From an uncultured Clostridia bacterium (GTDB taxonomy: Bacteria; Bacillota; Clostridia; Christensenellales; Aristaeellaceae), in contig CAMKAE010000011.1 of NCBI GenBank assembly GCA_946410395.1, forward strand, positions 1 through 20,136: a stretch of DNA of 20,136 nucleotides, in the 5' to 3' direction. The notes below the pieces were generated by a model. That model was not told the DNA's origin, did no database searches, and worked only from the letters and a program-made list of their open reading frames with translations. How positions within the stretch are numbered: the first letter of the stretch is position 1; every line of letters begins with the position of its first letter. This document shows positions 6,178 through 14,095 of this stretch, in pieces. The translations under genes were made by a program, and so were the position numbers.

Positions 6178-8235
6178 GTGACCTTCTCAGACACCGCCCT
6201 GACGGCCGTCGAGGTCAAGGCCTCCGGCGAGACCGCTCACGTGGGCGATGTGGCGTATGACATCATGATCGCGGATATGCTGGCAGCCAACGGCACCGGT
6301 GTGGACGCGGTCTCCGGCGCCACCTTCACCTCCCGCGCCCTGCGCACGGCGGTGAACGACGCGGCGCAGCAGGCCGGCTGCACCAACCCGGACGCCTTCC
6401 GCTCCGCCAAGGTGACGCACGCAGCCCAGGAGCCCATCGAAGTGACCTATGACGTGGTCATCGTGGGCGCGGGCGGCGCCGGCATGGCCGCAGGCGCACA
6501 GGCGGTTCAGGACGGCAACAGCGTGCTGATCATCGAAAAGAACGCGGAAGTCGGCGGCAACACGCTGGTCTCCGGCGGCCAGTATCAGTCCGTGATGCCC
6601 TACCTGGTGTGGGATCCGGCTGATCCGGACGCCACCGAGGGCGTCTATGCCCACAACGGCACGGCCTACCCCAAGGTCAAGAGCGTCAAGGGCTGCATCG
6701 ACGAGCTCCGGATGATTCTGAACTGGAACGAAGCGCCCTTTGACGAGGCCTGGTATCTGGAAAACGAGTTTGTGGCCGGAGACGCGAAGGAGCTCTCAAA
6801 GCACGGCGTACATGCCGAATACCTGCCCGTGCTGCTTGCCCTGAAGGACGAGATCCGGGCCTATCTGGCCTGGGCGGATCCCCAGCTGGAAGCCGGCATC
6901 CCCGAGAATCAGCTGACCCTCTTCTCCACCGTGAACCTGCACATCTTCCAGACCTACTACGGCGGCCTGCGCCAGAGCGCGGACAAGAGCCAGTGGATCT
7001 ACGGCGATGTGGACCTGGTCACGCAGTTCATTCAGGGCGGCCAGGGCCTGAAGGAGTGGCTCGAAGACCAGGGCGCAGCCTTCTATGAGGATACACAGCA
7101 GACCCTGATCGGCGCGCTGTGGTACAGAGAAAACGAGTTCACCGCCGAGCAGGGCCGCTGGGGTGCCTACTTCCTGGCGCCCATGAGCACCATCAACGCG
7201 GCGGGCAACAACGAGATCATGCTCCGCACCGAGGCCAGGGAGCTGATCTTTGAGGACGGCCGGGTCACCGGCGTCAAGGCTGTTCGCTATGACGGCACCG
7301 AGGTCACCGCGCATGCCACCAAGGGCGTCATCCTGGCCACCGGCGGCTACGCGGCCAACATCCCCATGGTGCTCGACGGCAACGTCTACTGGTCCGAGGA
7401 ATATCTGACCGCATCCACGAAGACCACCAACCGCTCCTCCCTTCAGGGTGACGGCATCGTCATGGCGCAGGCCGTGGGCGCCGACGTGACCGGCATGGGC
7501 TTCACACAGCTGATGCCCATCTCCTGGGTGGACAACGGCAACCTGGCCTTCGGCGGCGGCAACTATGCCTGCTGGATCAACCCCAACACCGGCCATCGTT
7601 TTGTGGACGAGGGCTCCGAGCGCGATGTGCTGTCCCTGGCGGAATTCCGCAACGGCATGACTGTCAACGGCACCCCCGGCGTGTTCCTGGAGATTTTCAA
7701 CGCTGCGGAGCATATTCCCGGCCCGCCCTCCGCTCAGCTGGGCGCCGAGGACTTTGAAGGCCGCTACTATCACATCAATGGCACCGTCGAAGAGCTGACC
7801 GCGCTCTTTGAGCGGATCGGCGGCATCAAGGCAGACCCGGCCACCGTGCTCGAGACCGTCAAGGCCTACGATCAGGCGGTCATGGGCCTGGGCGAATACC
7901 CGGACGTGGGCAAGGCCATCGCCTCCCGTACCATCGGCAATGTGCAGATGGACGAGAGCGGCAACTATCTGCCCGAGACCTATGATCTCGAAGGAACAGC
8001 GCTGATCGTCCGGCTCATGGCGCCCTCCACTCATCACACCATGGGCGGCTTGAAGGTCGACACCCAGCGCCATGTGCTGGCCACCGACGGCAGCATCATC
8101 CCCGGCCTGTACGCGGCGGGTGAGGTCACCGGCGGCATCCACGGCGGCAACCGCCTGGGCGGCAACGCCATTGTCGAGATCTTCGTCTCCGGCCGCACAG
8201 CCGCACAGGCCGTGCAGGCGGACAACGCGGATTAA
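6178..8235 (+). CDS. FMN-binding/FAD fumarate-reductase-like flavoprotein, 5' end probably truncated
   Basis: The coding frame is open from 6061 and the FMN_bind domain clearly begins at about 6118 (FTPGTYEATAEGYNGP), yet no ATG or TTG exists in frame before the only standard start, GTG at 6178, which lies inside that domain and has no SD. A CTG at 6112 does have GGAGG five bases upstream. Counting from 6178: FMN attachment motif DAVSGAT (43-49, Thr49 the likely ApbE flavinylation site), FAD Rossmann VIVGAGGAGMAAG (94-106), then near the end THHTMGG and HGGNRLGGNA. By family analogy the catalytic Arg of GSERD and the His/Arg of the last two motifs are kept, but the fumarate-clamping HPT is MPI here, which suggests a different substrate. 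Homologues are exported; the missing signal peptide makes this a possible pseudogene. A terminator follows. Confidence 0.85.
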   Translation: MTFSDTALTAVEVKASGETAHVGDVAYDIMIADMLAANGTGVDAVSGATFTSRALRTAVNDAAQQAGCTNPDAFRSAKVTHAAQEPIEVTYDVVIVGAGGAGMAAGAQAVQDGNSVLIIEKNAEVGGNTLVSGGQYQSVMPYLVWDPADPDATEGVYAHNGTAYPKVKSVKGCIDELRMILNWNEAPFDEAWYLENEFVAGDAKELSKHGVHAEYLPVLLALKDEIRAYLAWADPQLEAGIPENQLTLFSTVNLHIFQTYYGGLRQSADKSQWIYGDVDLVTQFIQGGQGLKEWLEDQGAAFYEDTQQTLIGALWYRENEFTAEQGRWGAYFLAPMSTINAAGNNEIMLRTEARELIFEDGRVTGVKAVRYDGTEVTAHATKGVILATGGYAANIPMVLDGNVYWSEEYLTASTKTTNRSSLQGDGIVMAQAVGADVTGMGFTQLMPISWVDNGNLAFGGGNYACWINPNTGHRFVDEGSERDVLSLAEFRNGMTVNGTPGVFLEIFNAAEHIPGPPSAQLGAEDFEGRYYHINGTVEELTALFERIGGIKADPATVLETVKAYDQAVMGLGEYPDVGKAIASRTIGNVQMDESGNYLPETYDLEGTALIVRLMAPSTHHTMGGLKVDTQRHVLATDGSIIPGLYAAGEVTGGIHGGNRLGGNAIVEIFVSGRTAAQAVQADNAD

Positions 8236-8252
8236 TTCCCGGAACCAAAAGG

Positions 8253-8283
8253 GCAGCCGGTCTCGTGCCGGCTGCTTCTTTTT
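8253..8283 (+). terminator. intrinsic terminator after the flavoprotein gene
   Basis: GCAGCCGG (8253-8260), 7-nt loop, CCGGCTGC (8268-8275), then TTCTTTTT. A well-kept terminator argues that the gene was recently functional. Confidence 0.85.
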
Positions 8284-8300
8284 GCTCTATGATGTTTCAC

Positions 8301-8822
8301 TCAGCGCCCGAGCAGGTTGCCCAGCGCGTTTTCCAGGAATCCCGAGACTGCGCTGCCCACGGTGTCCTTGCCGTTGATGGTATCCAGCAGGTCCTCGCGC
8401 TCACCCTTGAGCAGCTTTGTGGCCGCCTTTTTCGCGTCGGCGGAGGCGGCGCGATAGGCTTCGATCAGTTTTTTCTCGGTGGACGTGACCTTCATGGTGC
8501 TGTTGGCGTTGGCCGGGGTCTTGGGCGTCTGCGTCTTGGCGGCGGGCTTTTTGGCCGCGGTGGATGCGGGCTTTTTCGCCGCTGACGCAGGTTTCTTGGC
8601 CGCGGAAAGGTTTTTGGGCGCGCCCAGCAGCGTGGCCTGGGTCACGCCAAGGGCCTTGGCCAGCGCCTTCAGCTTGGTCTGGGTCAGATCCGCCTCTCCG
8701 GCCTCGACGCTGCGGACCTCCCCCAGGCTCACCCCCGCCGCCTTGCGCGCCAGGGATTCCTGGGACATGCCCGCCTTTTCCCGGGCTTCGCGGATCACCG
8801 TGCCGACTTTCTTGGTTGCCAT
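8301..8822 (-). CDS. XRE-family HTH protein with histone-H1-like Ala/Lys/Pro tail
   Basis: 173 residues. Residues 6-66 form a Cro/CI-type helix-turn-helix (VGTVIREAREKAGMSQESLA; then VRSVEAGEADLTQTKLKALA). Residues 67-108 are low complexity with repeated AAKKPA-type units, like the tails of bacterial H1-like proteins. Residues 110-150 (VTSTEKKLIEAYRAASADAK) resemble the EYR-type C-terminal helix seen in many XRE repressors, and the end is an amphipathic SGFLENALGNLLGR. The ATG at 8822 has AAAGGAGAG eight bases upstream; an ATG at 8828 is too close to the SD. It is divergent from the 88-aa gene and may regulate it. Function is inferred: DNA-binding regulator or nucleoid-associated protein. No target is proven. 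Confidence 0.85.
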   Translation of the reverse strand: MATKKVGTVIREAREKAGMSQESLARKAAGVSLGEVRSVEAGEADLTQTKLKALAKALGVTQATLLGAPKNLSAAKKPASAAKKPASTAAKKPAAKTQTPKTPANANSTMKVTSTEKKLIEAYRAASADAKKAATKLLKGEREDLLDTINGKDTVGSAVSGFLENALGNLLGR

Positions 8823-8869
8823 GGTCATCTCTCCTTTATCGCTTCCGCGCACAGCACGGAAAGTTTTTC

Positions 8870-8898
8870 TTGCAATGTGCCCCTTCCGGGGGTATAAT
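8870..8898 (+). promoter_or_regulatory. strong promoter of the 88-aa protein gene
   Basis: TTGCAA (8870-8875), 17-nt spacer, perfect TATAAT (8893-8898). The -35 is itself a palindrome. The 126-nt gap between the divergent genes is where a repressor would act. Confidence 0.8.
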
Positions 8899-8948
8899 GA
8901 GCGCATCGGAGCCGCTGCGGCGGCCGCAAACAGAAAGGAAGCGAGCAA

Positions 8949-9215
8949 ATGGATATCCAGAAAATCATCTCGGACCTGCTGGCAAAGATCCAGGGCGACA
9001 GCGGACTGCTGGAGAAGGTTCAGTCCGACCCCGCCGAGACCGTGAAGGGCCTGCTGGGCGGCCTGAATCTGGACGCCAACCAGTTGACAGAGGTCGTGAC
9101 TGGCCTGGTGCAGAAGCTTGGCCTGGGCAACATCGCCGAGGCGGTATCCGGCGCGGCGGACGGCGAGAAAGCCGGCGGTCTGCTGAGCAAGCTGAAGAGC
9201 CTGCTGGGCCTGTGA
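8949..9215 (+). CDS. small helical protein of unknown function
   Basis: 88 residues, SD AAAGGAAG (8934-8941) seven bases before ATG. The N-terminal half (LLEKVQSDPAETVKGLLGGL, about 20-39) has a DPxxTVKxLLG pattern followed by LDANQLTEVVTGLVQKLGL. From memory this resembles short uncharacterised Clostridia proteins, but I cannot name a family. A Gly/Ala linker (about 60-75) leads to an amphipathic end, GGLLSKLKSLLGL, which echoes the C-terminal NALGNLLGR of the divergent regulator. No signal peptide, cysteine or catalytic motif is visible. A near-consensus promoter and a terminator make it a monocistronic, probably well-expressed gene. It could be a cytosolic structural or partner protein. 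Confidence 0.8.
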   Translation: MDIQKIISDLLAKIQGDSGLLEKVQSDPAETVKGLLGGLNLDANQLTEVVTGLVQKLGLGNIAEAVSGAADGEKAGGLLSKLKSLLGL

Positions 9216-9227
9216 TCCCCTCGAAAG

Positions 9228-9250
9228 CCGCCGGATGTCCGGCGGTTTTA
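9228..9250 (+). terminator. intrinsic terminator after the 88-aa gene
   Basis: CCGCCGG (9228-9234), ATGT loop, CCGGCGG (9239-9245), then TTTTA. The TAA stop of convergent holA (9250-9248) lies within this T-tract. Confidence 0.85.
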
Positions 9251-10288
9251 TTGTCCCCGTGTTTCCCGGCGGATCGCGAAGAGGCGCAGCATCAGCGCTT
9301 CCAGGCAGCCCTCCTCCGGCATCCGGCCGCTCTTGACCCGGTACTCGGTGTCCAGGCAAGCCTCCAGGCTCTGCTTGATCTCCCGGTTTGACATCTGCCG
9401 GGCCTGCCCCACCAGGCGGTCCGCCGCAAACCCCTGCACCCCAAGCCGCCGGGCGTATTCCTGCGGGGGGATTTTTTCATACTGCATGATCTTGAGCTGC
9501 TGCAGGAGGCGGTACTGCCGCAGCAGGAGGGCCAGGATGCCCAGGCGCTCCTGCCCGGCCTCCAGCAGCCCCTGCATCAGCACGAACGCCGTGCCCCGGC
9601 GCCCTGCCATCACCGCGTCGATCATCTGGAAGACCGTATACTCGCCGGTGCGGGTGGCAACGGCCTGCACCGCGCTGACCGGCACGAACCCGTCCGTGCA
9701 CAGGGCCGCGATCTTGCCGATCTCCCCGCTGAGGCGATTGCTGTCCGCGCCAGAGATGAAGATCAACTCCCGGGCGGCCGCCGGGTCACAGGTGAGATCC
9801 AGTTCCGCAAAGCGGGCGATGACCCAGCCCTGGAGTTCTGCGTCCCGCATGGGCCGGAAGCTCACAAGCCGCTTGTCCTGGTTCAGCGCCTTCGGCAGTT
9901 TCTTGCGCAGGTCCGCGTCGCCGTGGAGCAGGAAGAGCAGCAGCGTGGTGGGCGGCACGCGCCCCACGTAGTCGACGATGCGCTCGTCCGCCTCCGCGCG
10001 GCCCGTCAGGCCGGTCTGCTCCCGCACGATCACCAGCCGCATCGGTGACGCGAAGGGCACGGTCTCGCAGGATGCGATCAGCACGTCCGGATCCGGATCG
10101 GTCAGCACGGCTCCGTCCATCTCCTCCAGGCCTGGGGTCAGCAGGGTGGCCCGGATCTCGCGCACCGCGTCCTCGCGCAGCTTATCCTCCGGGCCCTCCA
10201 GCAGCCAGGCACCGCTGAGCTTGCCCTGCCGCAGCAGGTTCATGAAGGCCTGCCGCCCGATGCCGCGCTCCTTGTCCTGCCAAGTCAT
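9248..10288 (-). CDS. holA: DNA polymerase III delta subunit
   Basis: 346 residues, the typical HolA length. Diagnostic segments are AWLLEGPEDKLREDAVREI (27-45), VPFASPMRLVIVREQTG, TTLLLFLLHGDADLRKKLPK, ISGADSNRLSGEIGKIA and the C-terminal collar LLEAGQERLGILALLLRQY. Delta opens the beta clamp within the clamp loader. The start is ATG at 10288 with GGAGG seven bases upstream; an ATG at 10294 overlaps the comEC stop as ATGA but sits one base from the SD. It follows comEC, a frequent order in Firmicutes (comEC-holA). rpsT, often found after holA, is absent; a convergent gene and its terminator follow directly. Confidence 0.93.
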   Translation of the reverse strand: MTWQDKERGIGRQAFMNLLRQGKLSGAWLLEGPEDKLREDAVREIRATLLTPGLEEMDGAVLTDPDPDVLIASCETVPFASPMRLVIVREQTGLTGRAEADERIVDYVGRVPPTTLLLFLLHGDADLRKKLPKALNQDKRLVSFRPMRDAELQGWVIARFAELDLTCDPAAARELIFISGADSNRLSGEIGKIAALCTDGFVPVSAVQAVATRTGEYTVFQMIDAVMAGRRGTAFVLMQGLLEAGQERLGILALLLRQYRLLQQLKIMQYEKIPPQEYARRLGVQGFAADRLVGQARQMSNREIKQSLEACLDTEYRVKSGRMPEEGCLEALMLRLFAIRRETRGQ

Positions 10289-10290
10289 GC

Positions 10291-12675
10291 TCATTCCTCC
10301 AGCGGTTCGTCGGTTTCGTCCGTCTCCAGGCCCGGCGTGCGGAAGCCGGATACCGTCCACGCGCCTGGAGTCAGGGTGATGTGCACGGCGCCCACGTTCT
10401 GGGTCGCGTACACCGGGATGTCCCCGGCCTTTGCGAGGGTATTCTGCCAGCGTGTCCTGTCACCGCCGGAGAGGATCATCACCTTTGGGGCCACCGCCGC
10501 CAGATATTCCGGCGAGGTGGAGCCCGCGGACCCGTGATGGGCTACCTTCAGGATGTCCGCAGGGGCCGCGCTGTACATCTCGTACTCCCTGGTCAGATCC
10601 CCGCAGGTCAGCAGACTGACGCCTTTGAGCTCCAGGCGCAGGGCCAGGCTGTAGTGGTTGGCGTCCTGTCCGGCGCGGACCCGGTTTTCCTCCGGCCAGA
10701 GCACCGCCGCACCGCCCGATGGTAGGTCAAACGTGTCGCCTCGGGAGGCGTACAGGATTTCCGTCCCGCTCTGCGCGAGCCGGTCCAGCAGCGCCAGGCA
10801 GTCCTCCGAGACCGCGGAGCGCTCCGCACCCCAGGGCAGGAGGACACGCCGGATCGGGATCCGGTCCGCCAGCAGCGCTTCCACGCCCATCATGTGATCC
10901 GCGTGGAGATGGCTGATCACCAGCGTGTCCACCCCCAGCCGGCGCTGGTGCAGCCAGTTGGACAGGGTGCTGTCCTCCCCCGTATCGATCACCCAGACGC
11001 GGTCCTCGTCCCAGACGACAGCCGCGTCTGCGCTCCGGACGCTGAACTGCAGATACTCCGTGCCGTGATGCGGCCACGGGATCACCGACAGCGCGATCAC
11101 CGCCAGCGCCGCAGCCGCGACCGCGCCCCGGATCCCCTTCCGCAGGCGGATCAGGCCGCAGAGCCCGAACAGCAGCAGGAGCCAGCCTGCCGCCGTGAGC
11201 AGATTGCCCTGTCTTGTCCACAACACGATCCAGTCCGCCTGCGCCATACCGCGGACCGCCCCGGTCAGCGCCTCCGTCATCCAGCCGCAGAGCGCGCCGA
11301 AGGCCGGACCCACGGCCGGAATGAACATGATCAGCAGCAGCGCCCAGAAGAGGATCAGCACCACGGAGGCCAAGGCCAGCATAAACACGTTCAGGAACAC
11401 GGACAGCAGCGGCAGCTCGTGATACCAGTACAGCTGCGGCAGCAGGATGCCCGCCTGCACCGCCAGCGCGGTGGTGAAGCCGTTCCAGAGCCAATCTGCC
11501 GCCCGGAAGCGGCGCCGCAGGCTGCCCGGCTTCGGGAAGCGGTACAGTACGGGCCGCACCAGGATGATGCCCAGCAGCGCGCCGTAGGAGAGGTGAAAGC
11601 CGGCGCTGAGCAGCTGGGCCGGGTTGATCAGCAGGTTGATGATCGCCGCGGCCGACAGCATGTGCAGGCCCTCGGCCTTCCGGTGGCGCAGCGCGCCGTA
11701 CTCTCGCAGCAGGATCAGCGCCGTGGCCCGGATCACCGGGGCTCCAAGCCCCGTCAGCAGGCAGTAGAAGGCCAGCAGGAACGCGATCGCCGGCAGCCGG
11801 GCCAGGCGCGGCACCCGCACCTTTTTCAGCAGCCAGGCGAAGGCGGCGTACAGCACCCCGACGTGAAAGCCGCTGACGGACAGCAGGTGAGCGATGCCCA
11901 GGCGCGAGAACGCGTCCCGGTCCTCTGAGGGCACCAGACTGCGGACCCCCAGCAGCATGGCCGCCGCATAGCCGCCGGCCTCCTCGCCCATCACATCGCA
12001 CAGCCGCCGTGTCAGGCTGTGCCGGAGGGCGGCCGCAGCGCCCCACAGGCTCTGCCGATCCCGGGAGACCCGCAGGTTGTCCTTTCCGTACAGGCCGACA
12101 TGGACGCCCCGCTCCAGCAGGTATTCCGAGAAGTCGAAGCCCCCGGGATTCTCCGCGCCGCCCGGGTGATACAGACTGAAGTCTCCCTCCACGCAGACGC
12201 CCGGCGCAAGGCCCTCCGGCAGCTCCGCGCTGTAGAACGTCCAGTAGGCGCCGCCGGAGAGGGGTGCGCCGTCGAGGGTGACATTGCGCAGCACGGTCTT
12301 GTGCTGGGTGCGGCTGCCGTCCCGGATCTCCTCCGCCACGATGCCGCTGACATGCCAGACGCGCTCCTCCGGCAGGGGCCGGTGCCAGGTGCCCCAGCCC
12401 AGCAGCGCGCCCAGACAGAGGACCAGCGCGGCCGCCGCGGCGCAGCGGGCCCTGGGCTCCCACACGGAGAGGACGCAGGCTCCGGCCGCCACCGCCAGGC
12501 CGATCAGCGCCCAGTGCCATTCAGCGGAAAAGCGCCCGATCAGGATGCCTGCCATGAAGGCCAGGGCGCAGACCGGCAGCAGCCACCGCAGCCAGGCGGG
12601 CGTCACGCTTCTCACGGGGTGTTCACCGCGCCGTACAGCGGATTCAGCCGTCTCACGGTCCCGCATCCGGGTCAT
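10291..12675 (-). CDS. comEC: DNA internalisation/competence protein ComEC/Rec2
   Basis: 794 residues, full length with all three parts. N-terminal membrane helices (about 30-97) precede an OB-like DUF4131 region (about 105-200: HVSGIVAEEIRDGSR, GDFSLYHPGGAENPGGFDF). The competence domain (about 225-510) includes LLSVSGFHVGVLYAAF (264-279) and many helices. The C-terminal metallo-beta-lactamase domain carries SHLHADH (588-594), TCGDL (690-694) and VAHHGS (711-716), all metal ligands present. ComEC forms the inner-membrane channel for single-stranded DNA uptake, and the MBL domain may be the nuclease. It starts in an ATGA overlap with znuA and has no strong SD, so it is probably translationally coupled. 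No comEA lies beside it. Confidence 0.94.
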   Translation of the reverse strand: MTRMRDRETAESAVRRGEHPVRSVTPAWLRWLLPVCALAFMAGILIGRFSAEWHWALIGLAVAAGACVLSVWEPRARCAAAAALVLCLGALLGWGTWHRPLPEERVWHVSGIVAEEIRDGSRTQHKTVLRNVTLDGAPLSGGAYWTFYSAELPEGLAPGVCVEGDFSLYHPGGAENPGGFDFSEYLLERGVHVGLYGKDNLRVSRDRQSLWGAAAALRHSLTRRLCDVMGEEAGGYAAAMLLGVRSLVPSEDRDAFSRLGIAHLLSVSGFHVGVLYAAFAWLLKKVRVPRLARLPAIAFLLAFYCLLTGLGAPVIRATALILLREYGALRHRKAEGLHMLSAAAIINLLINPAQLLSAGFHLSYGALLGIILVRPVLYRFPKPGSLRRRFRAADWLWNGFTTALAVQAGILLPQLYWYHELPLLSVFLNVFMLALASVVLILFWALLLIMFIPAVGPAFGALCGWMTEALTGAVRGMAQADWIVLWTRQGNLLTAAGWLLLLFGLCGLIRLRKGIRGAVAAAALAVIALSVIPWPHHGTEYLQFSVRSADAAVVWDEDRVWVIDTGEDSTLSNWLHQRRLGVDTLVISHLHADHMMGVEALLADRIPIRRVLLPWGAERSAVSEDCLALLDRLAQSGTEILYASRGDTFDLPSGGAAVLWPEENRVRAGQDANHYSLALRLELKGVSLLTCGDLTREYEMYSAAPADILKVAHHGSAGSTSPEYLAAVAPKVMILSGGDRTRWQNTLAKAGDIPVYATQNVGAVHITLTPGAWTVSGFRTPGLETDETDEPLEE

Positions 12676-13646
12676 TCGCCGTGCGGCAGCGCTTCCAGCA
12701 GGGTTTGCGCGTTACGCCGCATGACGTCCTCGTAATAGGTCAGCGCCGGGTCATCCAGCCCCGTGACGCAGGGGTCAAGCGTATAGACGGCCGCGCCGGT
12801 CTCCTCGCTGACGGTCCGGGCCGCCGCGTCGGTGTACTGCGGCTCGGTAAACAGCGGCGGATTGCCCAGTTCCCGCTCCAGGCGCACCAGGTCCATCATC
12901 TCCCGCGCGGAGAGCGGATCCCCGGGTTCCCTGGCCATCACGGCCGCGATCTCCAGCCCGTATGCGTCGGCGAAGTACGGGAAGGCCTCGTGAAAGGTAA
13001 CGATCGCTCCGCCCGCCACCGGAGCCAGGGTCTCCGTCAGTTCCGCGTCCAGCGCCTCCAGGCGCGCAAGATACTGCGCCAGGTTGTCCCCGATGGCCTC
13101 CGCGTGCTGCGGCATGGCCTCCTGCAGGCCTTTCGCCAGGTTCCGGACCATCTGCACGGCGTTGCCGACGCTCATCCAGATGTGCGGGTTGTGATCGTGA
13201 TGATGCCCGTGGCCGTCATGGTCATCGTGCTCGTCGTGTTCGTCATGATCGTCGTGATCCTCGTGCTCATCGTGTTCGTCATGGGCATGGTGATCCTCGT
13301 CGTCCTCCAGGAGTTCCACGCCCTCGGAGGCGTCCACCACCCGCAAGTCCGGCAGCGCGTCGTACACGTGGACAAGGTATTCCTCCATGCCCGCGCCGTT
13401 GATCAGGAAGACATCCGCGCCGGCCAGGGCTTTCATGTCGGCGACAGTCAGCTGGTAGTCGTGCAGGCAGCCGAAATCCGGCGCCGCCAGGTTGCGCACC
13501 CTCACGCCGGGCAGACCGTCGCACAGGTTGCGCGCAAAGAGAAAGATCGGGTAGAAGGAAGTCACCACGGTCTCGCCCGCGGCCAGGGCCGGCACAAGCA
13601 GGGCAAGCGCCAGCAGCGCCGCCGCGCATCGTTTGCTCATCTTCAA
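12672..13646 (-). CDS. znuA: zinc/manganese ABC transporter substrate-binding protein (ZnuA/AdcA type)
   Basis: 324 residues. A signal peptide (about 1-23) precedes a cluster A-I solute-binding fold. Probable metal ligands are His62 (CLHDYQLT), His155 (HNPHIWMSV), His219 (VTFHEAFPYF) and Asp291 (LDPCVTG). Between them, residues 114-152 are a run of His/Asp/Glu repeats, the zinc-scavenging loop of ZnuA-type proteins. No lipobox Cys is seen. Start: TTG at 13646 has AGGAG six bases upstream and overlaps the preceding stop as TTGA; the ATG at 13640 would leave a 12-nt gap. The permease and ATPase genes (znuB, znuC) are not adjacent; comEC follows by an ATGA overlap. Zinc or manganese specificity is inferred from the His-rich loop. 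Confidence 0.93.
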   Translation of the reverse strand: MKMSKRCAAALLALALLVPALAAGETVVTSFYPIFLFARNLCDGLPGVRVRNLAAPDFGCLHDYQLTVADMKALAGADVFLINGAGMEEYLVHVYDALPDLRVVDASEGVELLEDDEDHHAHDEHDEHEDHDDHDEHDEHDDHDGHGHHHDHNPHIWMSVGNAVQMVRNLAKGLQEAMPQHAEAIGDNLAQYLARLEALDAELTETLAPVAGGAIVTFHEAFPYFADAYGLEIAAVMAREPGDPLSAREMMDLVRLERELGNPPLFTEPQYTDAAARTVSEETGAAVYTLDPCVTGLDDPALTYYEDVMRRNAQTLLEALPHGE

Positions 13647-14095
13647 TCACAACTCCTGTCATCCAGAATGCGCCGCATCAGCGCCCGCTCCTCCTCGGAC
13701 TGAAACGCCCCGAAGCGTCCGCACAGCGCCCCGAGCGCCGCCGCGGAGCCGGTGCGCATGGCATAGTCCCGCACAAGCTCACAGTTGGCCGCGTGGACCG
13801 GCAGATCCGCAAAGAGCAGGCCCAGCAGCGCATCGGCCCCCTCGGCAAGGTCATCCGTGGTCAGCCTGCGCCAACCGCCTGGCGCGGAGATCAGCAGCTC
13901 ATCGCCCCATCGCCGCCGCACGCAGGCATAGAGCGCGTCCTCCAGGCGGGATTCCAGCTCCGCCAGGGACAGCTGCCGGGGATTCCAGGCGCGCAGCACC
14001 TGCATGAGGCGCAGGGTGCTCAGGCCATCCGGATCGGCATCCGCGCCGAAGCGCCGGGTCAGCACATCGCGCACCGCTTCCTGCCGCACCGCCAT
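13643..14095 (-). CDS. unknown 150-aa protein, first gene of the znuA-comEC-holA operon
   Basis: I do not recognise a family. From MAVRQEAVRDVLTRRFG the protein is 150 residues, charged and mostly helical, with Trp-containing segments VLRAWNPRQLSLAELESRL and GWRRLTTDDLAEGADALL and a C-terminal RALMRRILDDRSCD. There is no signal peptide, membrane helix or clear catalytic motif. Start 14095 is chosen because AAAGGGGA (14110-14103) precedes it by about 8 nt; in-frame ATG codons at 14125 and 14188 lack an SD. Its stop overlaps the TTG start of znuA by 4 nt, so the two are probably coupled. Role unknown. I see no convincing promoter between it and dnaA. Confidence 0.7.
   Translation of the reverse strand: MAVRQEAVRDVLTRRFGADADPDGLSTLRLMQVLRAWNPRQLSLAELESRLEDALYACVRRRWGDELLISAPGGWRRLTTDDLAEGADALLGLLFADLPVHAANCELVRDYAMRTGSAAALGALCGRFGAFQSEEERALMRRILDDRSCD

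Noticed and set aside
6796..8142. 448-codon frame on the minus strand within the flavoprotein gene
   Set aside because: Shadow of the flavoprotein, which has clear FMN and FAD motifs on the plus strand; no SD or domain on the minus strand.
10727..12520. 597-codon minus-strand frame within comEC in another phase
   Set aside because: Arg/Gly/Pro-rich low-complexity translation overlapping the verified ComEC frame.
13200..13320. Repeat tract read as a CRISPR or tandem-repeat locus
   Set aside because: Repeats are short codon-level units in frame inside znuA, coding for the His-rich loop.
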